Positions 35,092 to 43,121 of a stretch of 64,000 nt of DNA are shown here, in pieces. This DNA is from Lampris incognitus (lineage: Eukaryota > Chordata > Actinopteri > Lampriformes > Lampridae): the NCBI RefSeq assembly GCF_029633865.1, contig NC_079213.1, positions 84,044,803 to 84,108,802 of the forward strand, read 5' to 3'. The stretch's first letter is position 1; each line of letters begins with the position of its first letter. The notes below the pieces were generated by a model. That model had not been told where the DNA came from. It ran no database searches and saw nothing but the letters and a program-made list of their open reading frames with translations. A program made the translations under genes and the position numbers.

Positions 35092-38000
35092 GTATGTATA
35101 TAGTGAGAGAGAGAGAGAGAGAGAGAGTTCAAGGGAAGGTTTACAAGATGGTACTGAGACCCGCTATGGTATATGGTTTGTGGAGACAGTGGCACTGATG
35201 AAAAGACAGGAGGCGGAGCTGGAGGTGGCAGAGTTGAACATGCTAAGATTTTCATTGTGAGTGAGGAAGGAGGACAGAATTAGGAATGAGTATATTAGAG
35301 GCACAGCTCAGGTTGGACGGTGTGGAGACAAAGCAAGAGAGGCAAGGTTGAGATGGTTTGGACATGGGTGGAGGAGAGATGCTGGGTATATTGGGAGAAG
35401 GATGGTGAATATGGAGCTGCCAGGGAAGAGGAAAAGAGGAAGGCCAAAGAGGAGATTTATGGATGTGGTGAGAGAAGACATGCATGTGGCTTGCCTAACA
35501 GAGGAGGATGCAGAGGACAGGAAGAAATGGAAACGGAAGATCCGCTGTGGCGACCCCTAACGGGAGCAGCCTAAAGTAGCACTAGTAGTAGTATATACAC
35601 ATATAAGCAGTTATTAACACAACACACAAATAACACTACTACTTGCTGAACTTGCACTTAAAATTCTTTGTCCTTGTCTAAGAAAACATTTTATTCCTTT
35701 TCTCTTACTCGGCGCTCTTCTCTAATATCACACATAAGAACTCAACGGTCTCAAACATTTATTCACTCATTACTCAAGATTTACCTGCTTAATTTGATTC
35801 AGAGTTGCTTGGAGTTTAAAGTGGCCGATGTAGCTAACACACACATGTCCATGGACTATGGAAACATGAGTATATGGCAGAAACGTGCACGAATACCAGC
35901 AGAATGATCAGGACCTTCTTTCTGTGTGGCTAACCGATAAAGCTTCATGCCAACAAGTACATTTGTTAGATCTATTGTATTTCTAAGGTGTTGACCCTTG
36001 AATGTTTTACTACTGGGTGTTTTTAGAGTCATCGGTAGTCAGAGATTGTTGTACTGTTGCTCTCAGTGTAAGTCACTTTAGATGTAAGCTTCAGCTAAAT
36101 GCCTTAAATGTAGATGTAAGTGTTTTGTTTCCCATATTCCTCAGGAGCAGCCAGGCAAGCAGACAGCCACTGAGGTGTTTGCTAAAATCATGCGGATCTT
36201 TGAGGAGCAATGTGAGAGCCAAGAGCATTACAGCAAGGAATACATAGACATGTTCCTCAGACCTGAGAACAGTACGGACACTGAGAGGTATGTGTTCAAT
36301 ACTCGCACACACTTTCACACCTTTTGAATTTAGTGTAATTTATTGTGCAGTGGAAAGATTTCACCTGTTTTCCTTTTGCAAAAACATATAATTCGAGCCT
36401 AAATCAGAGCATAGTCATTTTAATTTAATTTCAGTATGAGGGAGAGCCTTGAGCAATGTCTTTCATACACTGAAGTAGAGTGGCTCAGGGTGGCACAACA
36501 TTGACACTGACGAACCAGAAAAAATAATATTGACAACAACAATAATTCACAACACAGCAGCCTTAAGCCAACACACAATTGTAAAGCAATGAAAAATTGA
36601 CAGCTCAACAACACTAACCTTCAATGCAATAGCATTTAGCCACAACAAAAGAACATTCAGCTACTACACGGTGGCATTAGACCACAGCACAGCGGAAATC
36701 ATTTCACGACAAATGAGAGGTGGACTTGAACACTTTATTTTCCCCTCAACATTGTCTACCATACTCTCCCAACCTCATTAGTTGTCTGTTCCAAAGTAGC
36801 ATGATGGGATTTCAGAGGACAACAGTCATCAGTAGTCATCAGGTCAGAGCCCTGACTCGACAGCAGGGATGCACTTTCTCATTGCTGATACAGACTCAAA
36901 GTACTAAATGTTCCGTGTTGCCTCTGGCTTCGTCGGGCGTCGCTACAGACACAATTGGCCGTGTCTGCGGGTAGGAAGCCGGATGTGGGCATGTGTCCTG
37001 GTCACTGCACTAGCCCCTCCTCTGGTCAGTCAGGGCGTCTGTTCGGGGGGGGGGGGGACTGGAGGGGGAATAGTGTGATCCTCCCACACACTATGTCCCC
37101 CTGGTGAAACTCCTCACCATCAGGCGAAAAGAAGTGGCTGGCAACTCCACATGTATCGGAGGAGCATGTGGTAGTCTGCAGCCCTCCCCAGATCGGCAGA
37201 CAGGATGGAGCAGTCACTGGGATGGCTTGGAAGAGAGGGATAATTGGCCGGATACAATTGGGGAGAAAAAGTAGGGAAAAAAGTACTAAACGTTGAGTAT
37301 TTGTCGATACAGATCAGTTCTTATTGACTGAATGTCAATAAGTGACCTGATCACTTGATCAGTGACCTGATCACTTGCTTTTACTGAAAAGTACATATCG
37401 GACTATGGGCTATAAGCTTTCAGAAGTGGTCTTTCTTTTTCATTAAAGGCATACTCCGTAATGGTGTGAAACAGCAGCCTCCAGGGCAAATGAAAGCCAC
37501 CTGGTTGTTGCACTTTGCCTTTGTTTTTAGTTTTGGTCTGATATCTGGGTATGTGTGTGTGTGTGTGTGTTTGAGTGGAGTTGGAAGAGGGGAGGGGTAG
37601 TGAAAGTATGGGAGGACATTTTTCACAATGACAGATGGAGTTGAGCATCCTCACCTGGGAAGTATACGAGCTTGTGGCAGCTCTCGTCATCATATAAATA
37701 GCCTTTGTTTTAATAACGGGCTGTTGTACCTGTGCCAGAGCCCAGCCATGCCACAGACTTACCACACACATCTTAACAGGGTCTGCCTTTAACAATGATC
37801 TGACAATTGTATCCGGCCAATTATGCCACTCTTCCGAGCTGTCCCGGTTGCTGCTCCACCCCTCTGCTGATCCGGGGAGGGCTGTAGACTACCACATGGC
37901 TCCTCTGATACATGTGGAGTTGCCAGCCGCTTCTTTTCAGCTGACAGTGAGGACTTTCGCCAGGGGGACGTAGCGCGTGGGAGGATCACGCTATTCCCCC

Positions 38001-41000
38001 CAGTTCCCCCTCCACAGGCACCCCGACCGACCAGAGGAGGCGCTAGTGCAGCGACCAGGACACATACCCACATCTGGCTTCCCACCCGCAGACACGGCCA
38101 ATTGTGTCTGTAGGGCCGCCTGACCAAGCTGGAGGTAACATGGGGATTCAAACCGGCGATCACCATGTTGGTAGGCAACGGAATTGACCGCCACACCACC
38201 TGGACACCCTAGGATGTTTTAATTTCTGACATGTTACAGTACATGTAGCTCTTGAAATTTACCAAGGTGTTGTCAAATAGCATAACAGTAATGGGTGCTT
38301 TCGTAAAGGTGAAACAAAGTTCTGATATGGGAGCTTAACACCGAGAATCAATGCAAGCTGATGAAAACCAAATTTCAAAAAGCCTGTAAGTTTTATGAAT
38401 CACCTGTTATTTGAATAATAGTGAAATAGACTACTTTTCAATAAACTAACAACCCCAATATTCCTTCATTTTTATCAACCTGCAGACAAGCGTGTTGGGG
38501 CAGTAAGAAATGAGTTTGATGTTCAGTGTGAAAGAAAACAGCATAAGGCTTGTCTTGAACTATCACTGTTATCAGTGTTATCGCTTCAGGAAAACTCATC
38601 TAATGGGATGAGGGAACGTGCCTGTCACACATGTACAGTACTAGCTAGGGTGTGACTGTTGCAGAAGTCCGTTTGGGGGAAAAGAAACGCGTTTAAATCC
38701 GCCTCTCCATGGTGAAACAACTTCATTTGTGTTGCAGCGAAATGCTGTTCATGTGGTCAATATTTTGTTCTGCTCAGAAAATGTTGTTGGGTTTTGAAGT
38801 GATGCTCCACTTATGTTCATCAACAGGAAGGCATTTAATTCTCATTACCGTGTCTCTGACCAAAAGGTTTCCATTGATGAAAATCTTTTTCACCTCATAG
38901 TCTGGTAAAATACGTTGATGAGGTTTTTGTTCTTCCCTCACCCAGGATCCAAAGTGAACCTGACGAGCTACGAGTGAAAGTGGGGGAGATCCACAGTAGC
39001 CAGCAGAGGCTGGGGGAGGAGCTGAGGAGGGAGGTGCTGGCCAACATGGAGGCTGCCAGCAAGCTGTTAGCCCTGAAACCTGACCTTGCCCAGCTCAGGA
39101 AGATCAGAGACCAGTACCTATCGTAAGTGCAGACCTTCAGAAAATCAAATTCCAGCAGTGTTGATCTGACAGTAAATATCAGTTTTCTTCTCTTAAAGAA
39201 AATGTAAACGCAACAAAAGGCTTTAAAACATTTGAACTTTACTATGAAAACTGGATTTTTCTGCTTCTCTTTTTCCTATTTCTTATTGGGAGTTTTGCTG
39301 TAAGGAAATCAAGAGATGAAACTGACATGCTATACTCATAGCTGTTAACTTTGATTAAGCCTAGTTGTTGCTCTTTTGGAAAACACCAAAGGTTTCTAAA
39401 AAGCTTTTTAATGGTGAGGTTTTACAACAGGACCTCAAATTCATCTCTTTTGTTATGGGAACCAGTAATAAAGCAATCTTCTGGTATGGCTGAATTATAC
39501 TTCAAAAAGCAGTTGTTTCAAATAAACCATTTATTTTTTTAATGCACAATGAGATGTGATTTTTACAGAAAGCAAATAGGGTGCTGGGTGTCCGGGTAGC
39601 ATAGCGGTCTATTCCACTGCCTACCAACATGAGGATGACCGGTTCAAATTCCAATGTTACCTCCGGCTTGGTCGGGGCGCCTGTTTGTGGGGGAGGGGAA
39701 GTGGGGGGAACAGCATGATCCTCCCATGCACTACATCCCCCTGGTGAAACTCCTCACTATCAGGTGAAAAGAAGAGGCTGGCGACTCCACATGTATTGGA
39801 GGGGGCATGTGGTAGTCTGCAGCCCTCCCCGGATCGGCAGAGGGGGTGGAGCAGAGACCAGGACAGCTCGGAAGAGTGAGGTCATTGGCCAAGTACAATT
39901 GGGGAGAAAAATGGGGAACAATCCAAAAAAAAAAAAGGAAAAAAAAGCAAATAGGGTGCTTTTGTAGCAAGGGTTTCAATAAGTATGTAGTTTTTATAAC
40001 TTTTTAACTTAACCATACTCAGTAATAAGGACCACACTCTTTGGACTCCTTTGTTTTATCATTGTCACAGGTGGCTTACCCAACAAGGCACAAAAAAGCA
40101 CCGTATCCATGACTGGCTGGTGTTGGAAAACCAGGATGAAGAGTGAGTGTTATCCCTCCTTTTGCCAGCAACACCTAGTTTACATTTACCCTATTTTATG
40201 TTTACCCAGTTACACGCCTCCACACCAGGGCATTGTCCAACACAACCAAAGGGTTCTGTACAAACAGTTTCTAAATTAGACGCATTACTGAAGGGAACCA
40301 TATCAGTTGTTGAACTAAATGAAATGCCCCCCCTCCTCTACCAAAGCCCGTACACCCTGGTGAACGATGCCCACTGTGACGACAAGAACTGGTACGTGGG
40401 CAGTATGAGCCGAACCCAGGCAGAGGAGCTCCTTCGAGGGAGGAGAGATGGGACCTTCCTGATCAGAGACAGCCAGACTCAGAAGGGCTCCTTCGCCTGC
40501 TCTGTGGTGTGAGTGTAGAGACATTGCATACTATTTCTTAAAATCTTGATTTATTCATCATATTCACTTCAACCTGGGTGTTTCCACTGAGATTGAGAAT
40601 CACCTGCCAGAAAATCAGTTTCAGGGGCGTCCAGGTAGCATGGTGGTCTATTTCGTTGCGTATCAACACAGGGATCACTGGTTCGAATCCCTGTTATACC
40701 TCCAGCTTAGTCGGGCATCCCTACATATACAATTGGCCGTGTCTGCGGTTGAGAAGCTGGATGTGGGTATGTGTACTGGTCGCTGCACTGGCGCCTCCTC
40801 TGGTCGGTCAGGGCAGCTGTTCGGGGGGGGGGGGACTAGGGGGAATAGCGTGATCATCCTGCATGCTACGTGCTCCTGGCAAAACTCTTCACTGTCAGGT
40901 GAAAAGAATCGGCTGGCAACTCCACATATGCAGTGCATTCAGAAAGTATTCACACCCCTTCGCTTTCCCCACATTTTGTTATGTCACAGCCTTATTCCAA

Positions 41001-43121
41001 AATGGATTAAATTCCTTTTTTTCTCATCAATCTACATACAATACCCCATAATGACAAAGTGAAAAAGGTTTTGTAGAAATTTTTGCAAATTTATTAAAAA
41101 TAAAAAACTGAAATATTTCATGTACATAAGTATTCACACCCTTTGCTATGACACTAAAAATTGAGCTCAGGTTCATCCTGTTTCCACTGATCATTCTTGA
41201 GATGTTTCTACATCTTGATTGGAGTCCACCCATAGTAAATTCAATTGATTGGACATGATTTGGAAAGCCACACACCTGTCTATATAAGGTCCCACTGTTG
41301 ACAGTGCATGTCAGAGCAGAAACCAAGCCATGAAGTCAAAGGACCTCTGACACAGGATTGTATCGAGGCACAGATCTGGGGAAGGGTACAAAAAAATTCT
41401 ACAGCTTTGAAGGTCCCGAAGAGCACAGTGGTCTCCACCATTCGTAAATGGAAGAAGTTTGAATCCACCAGGATTCTTCCTAAAACTGGCCACCCAGCCA
41501 AACTGAGCAATCGGGGGAGAAGGGCCTTGGTCAGGGAGGTGACCAAGAACCCGATGGTCACTCTGACAGAGCTCCAGCATCCCTCTGTGGAGACGGGAGA
41601 ACCTTCCAGAAGGACAACCATCTCTGCAGCACTCCACCAATCAGGCCTTTATGGTAGAGTGGCCGGACGGAAGCCTCTGCTCAGTAAAAGGCACATGACA
41701 GCCCGCTTGGAGTTTGCCAGAACGCACCTAAAGGACTCTCAGACCATGAGAAACAAGATTCTCTGGTCTGATGAAACCAAGATTGAATTCTTTGGCCTGA
41801 ATGCCAAACATCACGTCTGGAGGAAACCAGGCACCTCTCATCACCTTGCTAATACCATCCCTACAGTGAAGCATGGTGGTGGCAGCATCATGCTGTGGGG
41901 ATGTTTTTCAGCAGCAGGAACTGGGAGACTAGTCAGGATAGAGGGAAAGATGAATGGAGCAAAGTACAGAGAGATCCTTGATGAAAACCTGCTCAAGAGT
42001 GCTCAGGACCTCAGACTGGGGCGAAGGTTTACCTTTCAACACGACAATGACCTTAAGCACACAGCCAAGACAACGAAGGAGTGGCTTCGGGACAAGTCTG
42101 TGAATGTCCTTGAGTGGCCCAGCCAGAGCCCAGACCTGACCCCCATTGAACATCTCTGGAAAGACCTGAAAATAGCTATGCAGCAACACTCCTCATCTAA
42201 CCTTACAGAGCTAGAGAGGATCTGCAGAGAAGAATGGGAGAAATACCCCAAATATAGGTGTGCCAAGCTTGTAGCTTCATACCAAAGAAGACTTGGGGCT
42301 GTAATCGCTGCCACGGGTGCCTCAACCAAGTACTGAGTAAAGGGTGTGAATACTTATGTACATGCAATATTTCAGTTTATTATTTTTAATACATTTGCAA
42401 AAATTTCTACAAAACCTTTTTCACTTTGTCATTATGGGGTATTGTCTGTAGATTGATGAGAGAAAAAAGGAATTTAATCCATTTAGGAATAAGGCTGTAA
42501 CATAACAAAATGTGGGGAAAGTGAAGGGGTGTGAATACTTTCCGGATGCACTGTATCAGAGGAGGCATGTGGTAGTCTGCAGCCCTCCCTGGATCAGCAG
42601 AGGGGGTGGAGCAGCGACCGGGACGGCTTGGAGAGTGGCGTGATTGGCCAGATTCAATTGGGGAGAAAAAGAAGGGAAAAAAAAGAAAGAAAAAAAATCA
42701 GTTTCAGACAAACTAACAGAAGATTACTTGTTTCCTGGAGAGAAATATGAAACACAATGGAAAAAATAACAGCCAGTCTGAATTGGGACTTATCGTGACC
42801 CTGTTAAACTCACGCTCTATCTGTTGAACCACACAAAATCACATCGTTAATTAAATAAAGTGCGTTGAACATGACCTTGTCTTTAAGTGTTGCAGAAAGT
42901 CTGATGTACTCTCTACTTTTTCCCGCTGTAGTGCAGATGGAGATGTGAAGCACTGTGTGATCTACAGGACATCCACAGGCTACGGCTTTGCAGAGCCCTA
43001 CAATCTCTACCCCTCACTGAGAGAACTGGTCCTGCACTACAGACACACCTCACTGGTCCAACACAACCAGCGACTGAATGTAACATTGGCCTGGCCCGCT
43101 CTCAGCCAACAGCCCATCTGA
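26613..43121 (+). CDS. pik3r2: PI3-kinase class IA regulatory subunit (p85/p55-like), ten coding exons
   Basis: This subunit binds the p110 catalytic chain and recruits it to phosphotyrosines at the membrane. Exons 26613-26940, 31672-31783, 32940-33038, 33200-33380, 34704-34829, 36145-36287, 38946-39122, 40071-40142, 40347-40508 and 42932-43121 keep one frame with GT-AG borders and give 1590 nt (529 codons plus stop). Domains: degenerate SH3 (about 1-85), N-SH2 (about 140-239, FLVRD Arg165), inter-SH2 coiled coil (about 241-410), C-SH2 (about 428-522, FLIRD Arg453). The p85 BH/RhoGAP domain was not found between 26941 and 31671, so the protein is between p85 and p55 in layout. The ifi30 gene downstream matches human PIK3R2-IFI30 order, hence the symbol. 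The sequence is markedly divergent, and a fish-specific paralogue is possible. Confidence 0.8.
26941..28017. other. Intron 1 (first part); hairpin, no exon seen
   Basis: Contains the 32 bp-arm hairpin at 27016-27087, described separately. No BH-domain exon recognised on the + strand. Confidence 0.5.
27016..27087. repeat. Inverted repeat, 32 bp arms, 8 bp loop
   Basis: 27016-27047 and 27056-27087 are reverse complements with one mismatch; the core is CAGTTCATCTGGACACA. One arm recurs at about 30091-30117 in the same intron. Confidence 0.92.
28028..28421 (+). mobile_element. tRNA-derived SINE, family B, copy 1
   Basis: The head reads GGCGTCCAGGTAGCGTAGTGG (A-box region) with B-box-like GGTTTGAATCCC. 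The body includes CTCCACATGTATCGGAGG and CAATTGGGGAGAAAAA. Flanked by CAGGATGTTA at 28018-28027 and 28422-28431. Confidence 0.9.
28658..28868. mobile_element. MITE with TACACTTTATTTTAGGGG-type ends and telomere-like core
   Basis: Left end ACACTTTATTTTAGGGG (about 28660) and right end CCCCTAAAATAAAGTGT (about 28845-28861) are reverse complements. Internal arms (CTAGTAATGAGGTGGTA and TACCACCTTATCACTAG) also pair. GGGTTAGGGTTAGGGTTAG lies in the centre (about 28765-28783). Confidence 0.85.
29182..29245. repeat. (CA)n microsatellite
   Basis: About 31 CA units. Confidence 0.97.
29246..30320. other. Intron 1 (middle); no exon recognised
   Basis: The open stretch 29516-29893 (125 codons) was examined as a possible BH exon or alternative first exon. 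A TATTTAAG box at about 29498 precedes it, but its translation shows no p85 motif. An isolated copy of the hairpin arm lies at about 30091-30117. Confidence 0.4.
30321..30740. repeat. Minisatellite, ~53 bp unit, about 8 copies
   Basis: The unit contains GTGTAGATGTAGAGGACAG, GGTGGTGTCCATGTATAAAG and GATATAAAG. Variation between units is a few bases. The long histidine/threonine-rich frames on the minus strand are artefacts of the repeat. Confidence 0.93.
30741..31671. other. Intron 1 (last part), with (GACA)n at 31347-31429
   Basis: About 20 GACA units. The rest is unassigned intron ending in the acceptor of exon 2. Confidence 0.6.
31672..31783 (+). CDS. pik3r2: Exon 2: linker and start of N-SH2
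   Basis: Acceptor TCTCTCGACAG at 31671, donor AAG/GTATCAG after 31783. Encodes a lysine/alanine linker, then [14 protein letters not shown], the classic start of the p85 N-SH2 (the Arg matches p85alpha R340, which contacts the p110 helical domain). The phase-1 start fits exon 1 directly. Confidence 0.85.
31925..32770 (-). mobile_element. Retroposon (unclassified), copy 1; partner at 45675-46505
   Basis: Lies in intron 2 on the minus strand. Shares with the + strand copy at 45675 the start (GGTGTGGGAAGATGGC-like), an internal partial duplication (GGCAGTCTGACAGGATGCGG-type blocks), a T-rich stretch and an end with AATTCCTGAT. I infer a non-LTR-type retroposon. No conserved protein domain was recognised. 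Confidence 0.7.
32940..33038 (+). CDS. pik3r2: Exon 3: N-SH2 phosphotyrosine pocket
   Basis: Acceptor TTTTGTCTAG, donor TTAG/GTAAAT. Encodes [20 protein letters not shown] through LTLR. The FLVRD arginine that binds phosphate is intact, and 33 codons match the family exon length. Confidence 0.95.
33200..33380 (+). CDS. pik3r2: Exon 4: N-SH2 C-terminal half
   Basis: Acceptor TTTTTGCAG, donor CAG/GTTGGC. Encodes [39 protein letters not shown]. The lysine in NAKLD corresponds to p85alpha K379 at the p110 interface. Confidence 0.95.
33381..34200. other. Intron 4, first part
   Basis: No repeat or exon recognised. Confidence 0.4.
34213..34624 (+). mobile_element. SINE family B, copy 2
   Basis: Complete head (GGCGTCCGGGTAGCGTAGC, B-box GGTTCGAATCC at about 34270) to tail. 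Flanked by AAGGAGATCTTT (34201-34212) and AAGGAAATCTTT (34625-34636), a 12 bp target duplication with one change. Confidence 0.93.
34704..34829 (+). CDS. pik3r2: Exon 5: inter-SH2 coiled coil, first part
   Basis: Acceptor CTGACCAG, donor CAG/GTATAG, 42 codons, as in mammalian p85 genes. Encodes [13 protein letters not shown], then [20 protein letters not shown]. The helical pattern is kept but identity is low (YDxLYEEYTRTSQ is replaced). Confidence 0.88.
35029..35127. repeat. (CA)n, (TA)n and (GA)n microsatellites
   Basis: Three consecutive dinucleotide tracts in intron 5. Confidence 0.95.
35128..35600 (+). pseudogene. 5'-truncated LINE tail (RTE-like), C-terminal ORF piece
   Basis: The open frame 35261-35560 encodes [31 protein letters not shown] and [10 protein letters not shown], ending KIRCGDP. 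This is the C-terminal end of an RTE/CR1-type reverse-transcriptase protein. The 5' part is missing, as is usual for LINE insertions. The tail has TAGTAG repeats. Confidence 0.75.
36145..36287 (+). CDS. pik3r2: Exon 6: inter-SH2 coiled coil, middle
   Basis: Acceptor ATATTCCTCAG, donor GAGAG/GTATGT. Encodes [20 protein letters not shown], closely matching the KIFEEQ...SKEY core of p85 proteins. Confidence 0.95.
36915..37285 (+). mobile_element. SINE family B, copy 3 (head missing)
   Basis: Begins within the body (CTTCGTCGGGCGTCGCTACAG). The A- and B-box region is absent. It carries a G tract at 37045-37059 and the usual CAATTGGGGAGAAAAA end. Confidence 0.85.
37796..38213 (-). mobile_element. 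SINE family B, copy 4 (minus strand)
   Basis: On the minus strand, head at 38213 (GGGTGTCCAGGTGGTGTGGC) and tail at about 37796. The B-box is changed (GGTTTGAATCC). Confidence 0.88.
38946..39122 (+). CDS. pik3r2: Exon 7: inter-SH2 coiled coil, end (altered p110 C2 contact)
   Basis: Acceptor CCTCACCCAG, donor TATC/GTAAGT, 177 nt as in mammals. The [16 protein letters not shown] end is conserved. The preceding turn that in p85alpha reads EIDKRMNS is EAASKLLA here: the positions of p85alpha D560 and N564 are Ala367 and Leu371 of the predicted protein. Confidence 0.93.
39586..39943 (+). mobile_element. SINE family B, copy 5
   Basis: A 17 bp target duplication, AAAGCAAATAGGGTGCT, is at 39569-39585 and 39944-39960. 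The body is shortened relative to copy 1, and the tail is A-rich. Confidence 0.95.
40071..40142 (+). CDS. pik3r2: Exon 8: linker between inter-SH2 and C-SH2
   Basis: Acceptor ATTGTCACAG, donor GA/GTGAGT. Encodes [16 protein letters not shown], matching the WLTQKGxRQKKxNEWL motif of the family. Confidence 0.92.
40347..40508 (+). CDS. pik3r2: Exon 9: C-SH2 first half
   Basis: Acceptor CTCTACCAAAG, donor GTGGT/GTGAGT. Encodes [17 protein letters not shown], then [10 protein letters not shown] and SFACSVV. The phosphate-binding Arg is present; the following residue pair is DS where most p85 proteins have ES. Confidence 0.93.
40931..42553 (+). mobile_element. Full-length Tc1 transposon (1623 bp) inside a SINE
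   Basis: Inverted repeats of about 210 bp (40931-41143 and 42341-42553) start CAGTGCATTCAGAAAGTATT / CAGTGCATCCGGAAAGTATT. An inner copy of the GTATTCACACCC motif gives the IR/DR layout seen in Sleeping Beauty-like fish elements. It sits at a TA within the CACATGTATCGG site of the SINE; the left flank reads CACATATG, a small change. Confidence 0.95.
41308..42336 (+). CDS. Tc1/mariner transposase, uninterrupted 342 codons
   Basis: Would cut and paste its own element at TA sites in the nucleus. The N-terminal paired-type DNA-binding region includes [17 protein letters not shown] and a [18 protein letters not shown] segment with the second helix-turn-helix. The DD34E catalytic triad is present: Asp in [12 protein letters not shown] (about residue 152), Asp in [12 protein letters not shown] (about 245), and Glu in DLTPIEHLW (about 280). 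The length is normal for Tc1 proteins. The first ~30 residues look poorly matched to a helix-turn-helix, so a short early deletion or frame change is possible and activity is uncertain. Confidence 0.9.
   Translation: MSEQKPSHEVKGPLTQDCIEAQIWGRVQKNSTALKVPKSTVVSTIRKWKKFESTRILPKTGHPAKLSNRGRRALVREVTKNPMVTLTELQHPSVETGEPSRRTTISAALHQSGLYGRVAGRKPLLSKRHMTARLEFARTHLKDSQTMRNKILWSDETKIEFFGLNAKHHVWRKPGTSHHLANTIPTVKHGGGSIMLWGCFSAAGTGRLVRIEGKMNGAKYREILDENLLKSAQDLRLGRRFTFQHDNDLKHTAKTTKEWLRDKSVNVLEWPSQSPDLTPIEHLWKDLKIAMQQHSSSNLTELERICREEWEKYPKYRCAKLVASYQRRLGAVIAATGASTKY
42932..43121 (+). CDS. pik3r2: Exon 10: C-SH2 second half and stop
   Basis: Acceptor TTTCCCGCTGTAG. Encodes [53 protein letters not shown] and ends QPI-stop (TGA 43119-43121). 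Confidence 0.95.

Larger units (their letters stand above)
36288..38945. other. Intron 6: two SINE copies and unassigned DNA
   Basis: Besides the SINEs at about 36915-37285 and 37796-38213, a (GT)n tract lies at 37552-37571. No exon is recognised until 38946. Confidence 0.5.
40625..42693 (+). mobile_element. SINE family B, copy 6, split by a Tc1 element
   Basis: The target duplication AAAATCAGTTTCAG is at 40611-40624 and 42694-42707. The SINE runs 40625-40930, is interrupted by the Tc1 at 40931-42553, and resumes with TATCAGAGGAGGCATGTGG to 42693. Confidence 0.95.
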
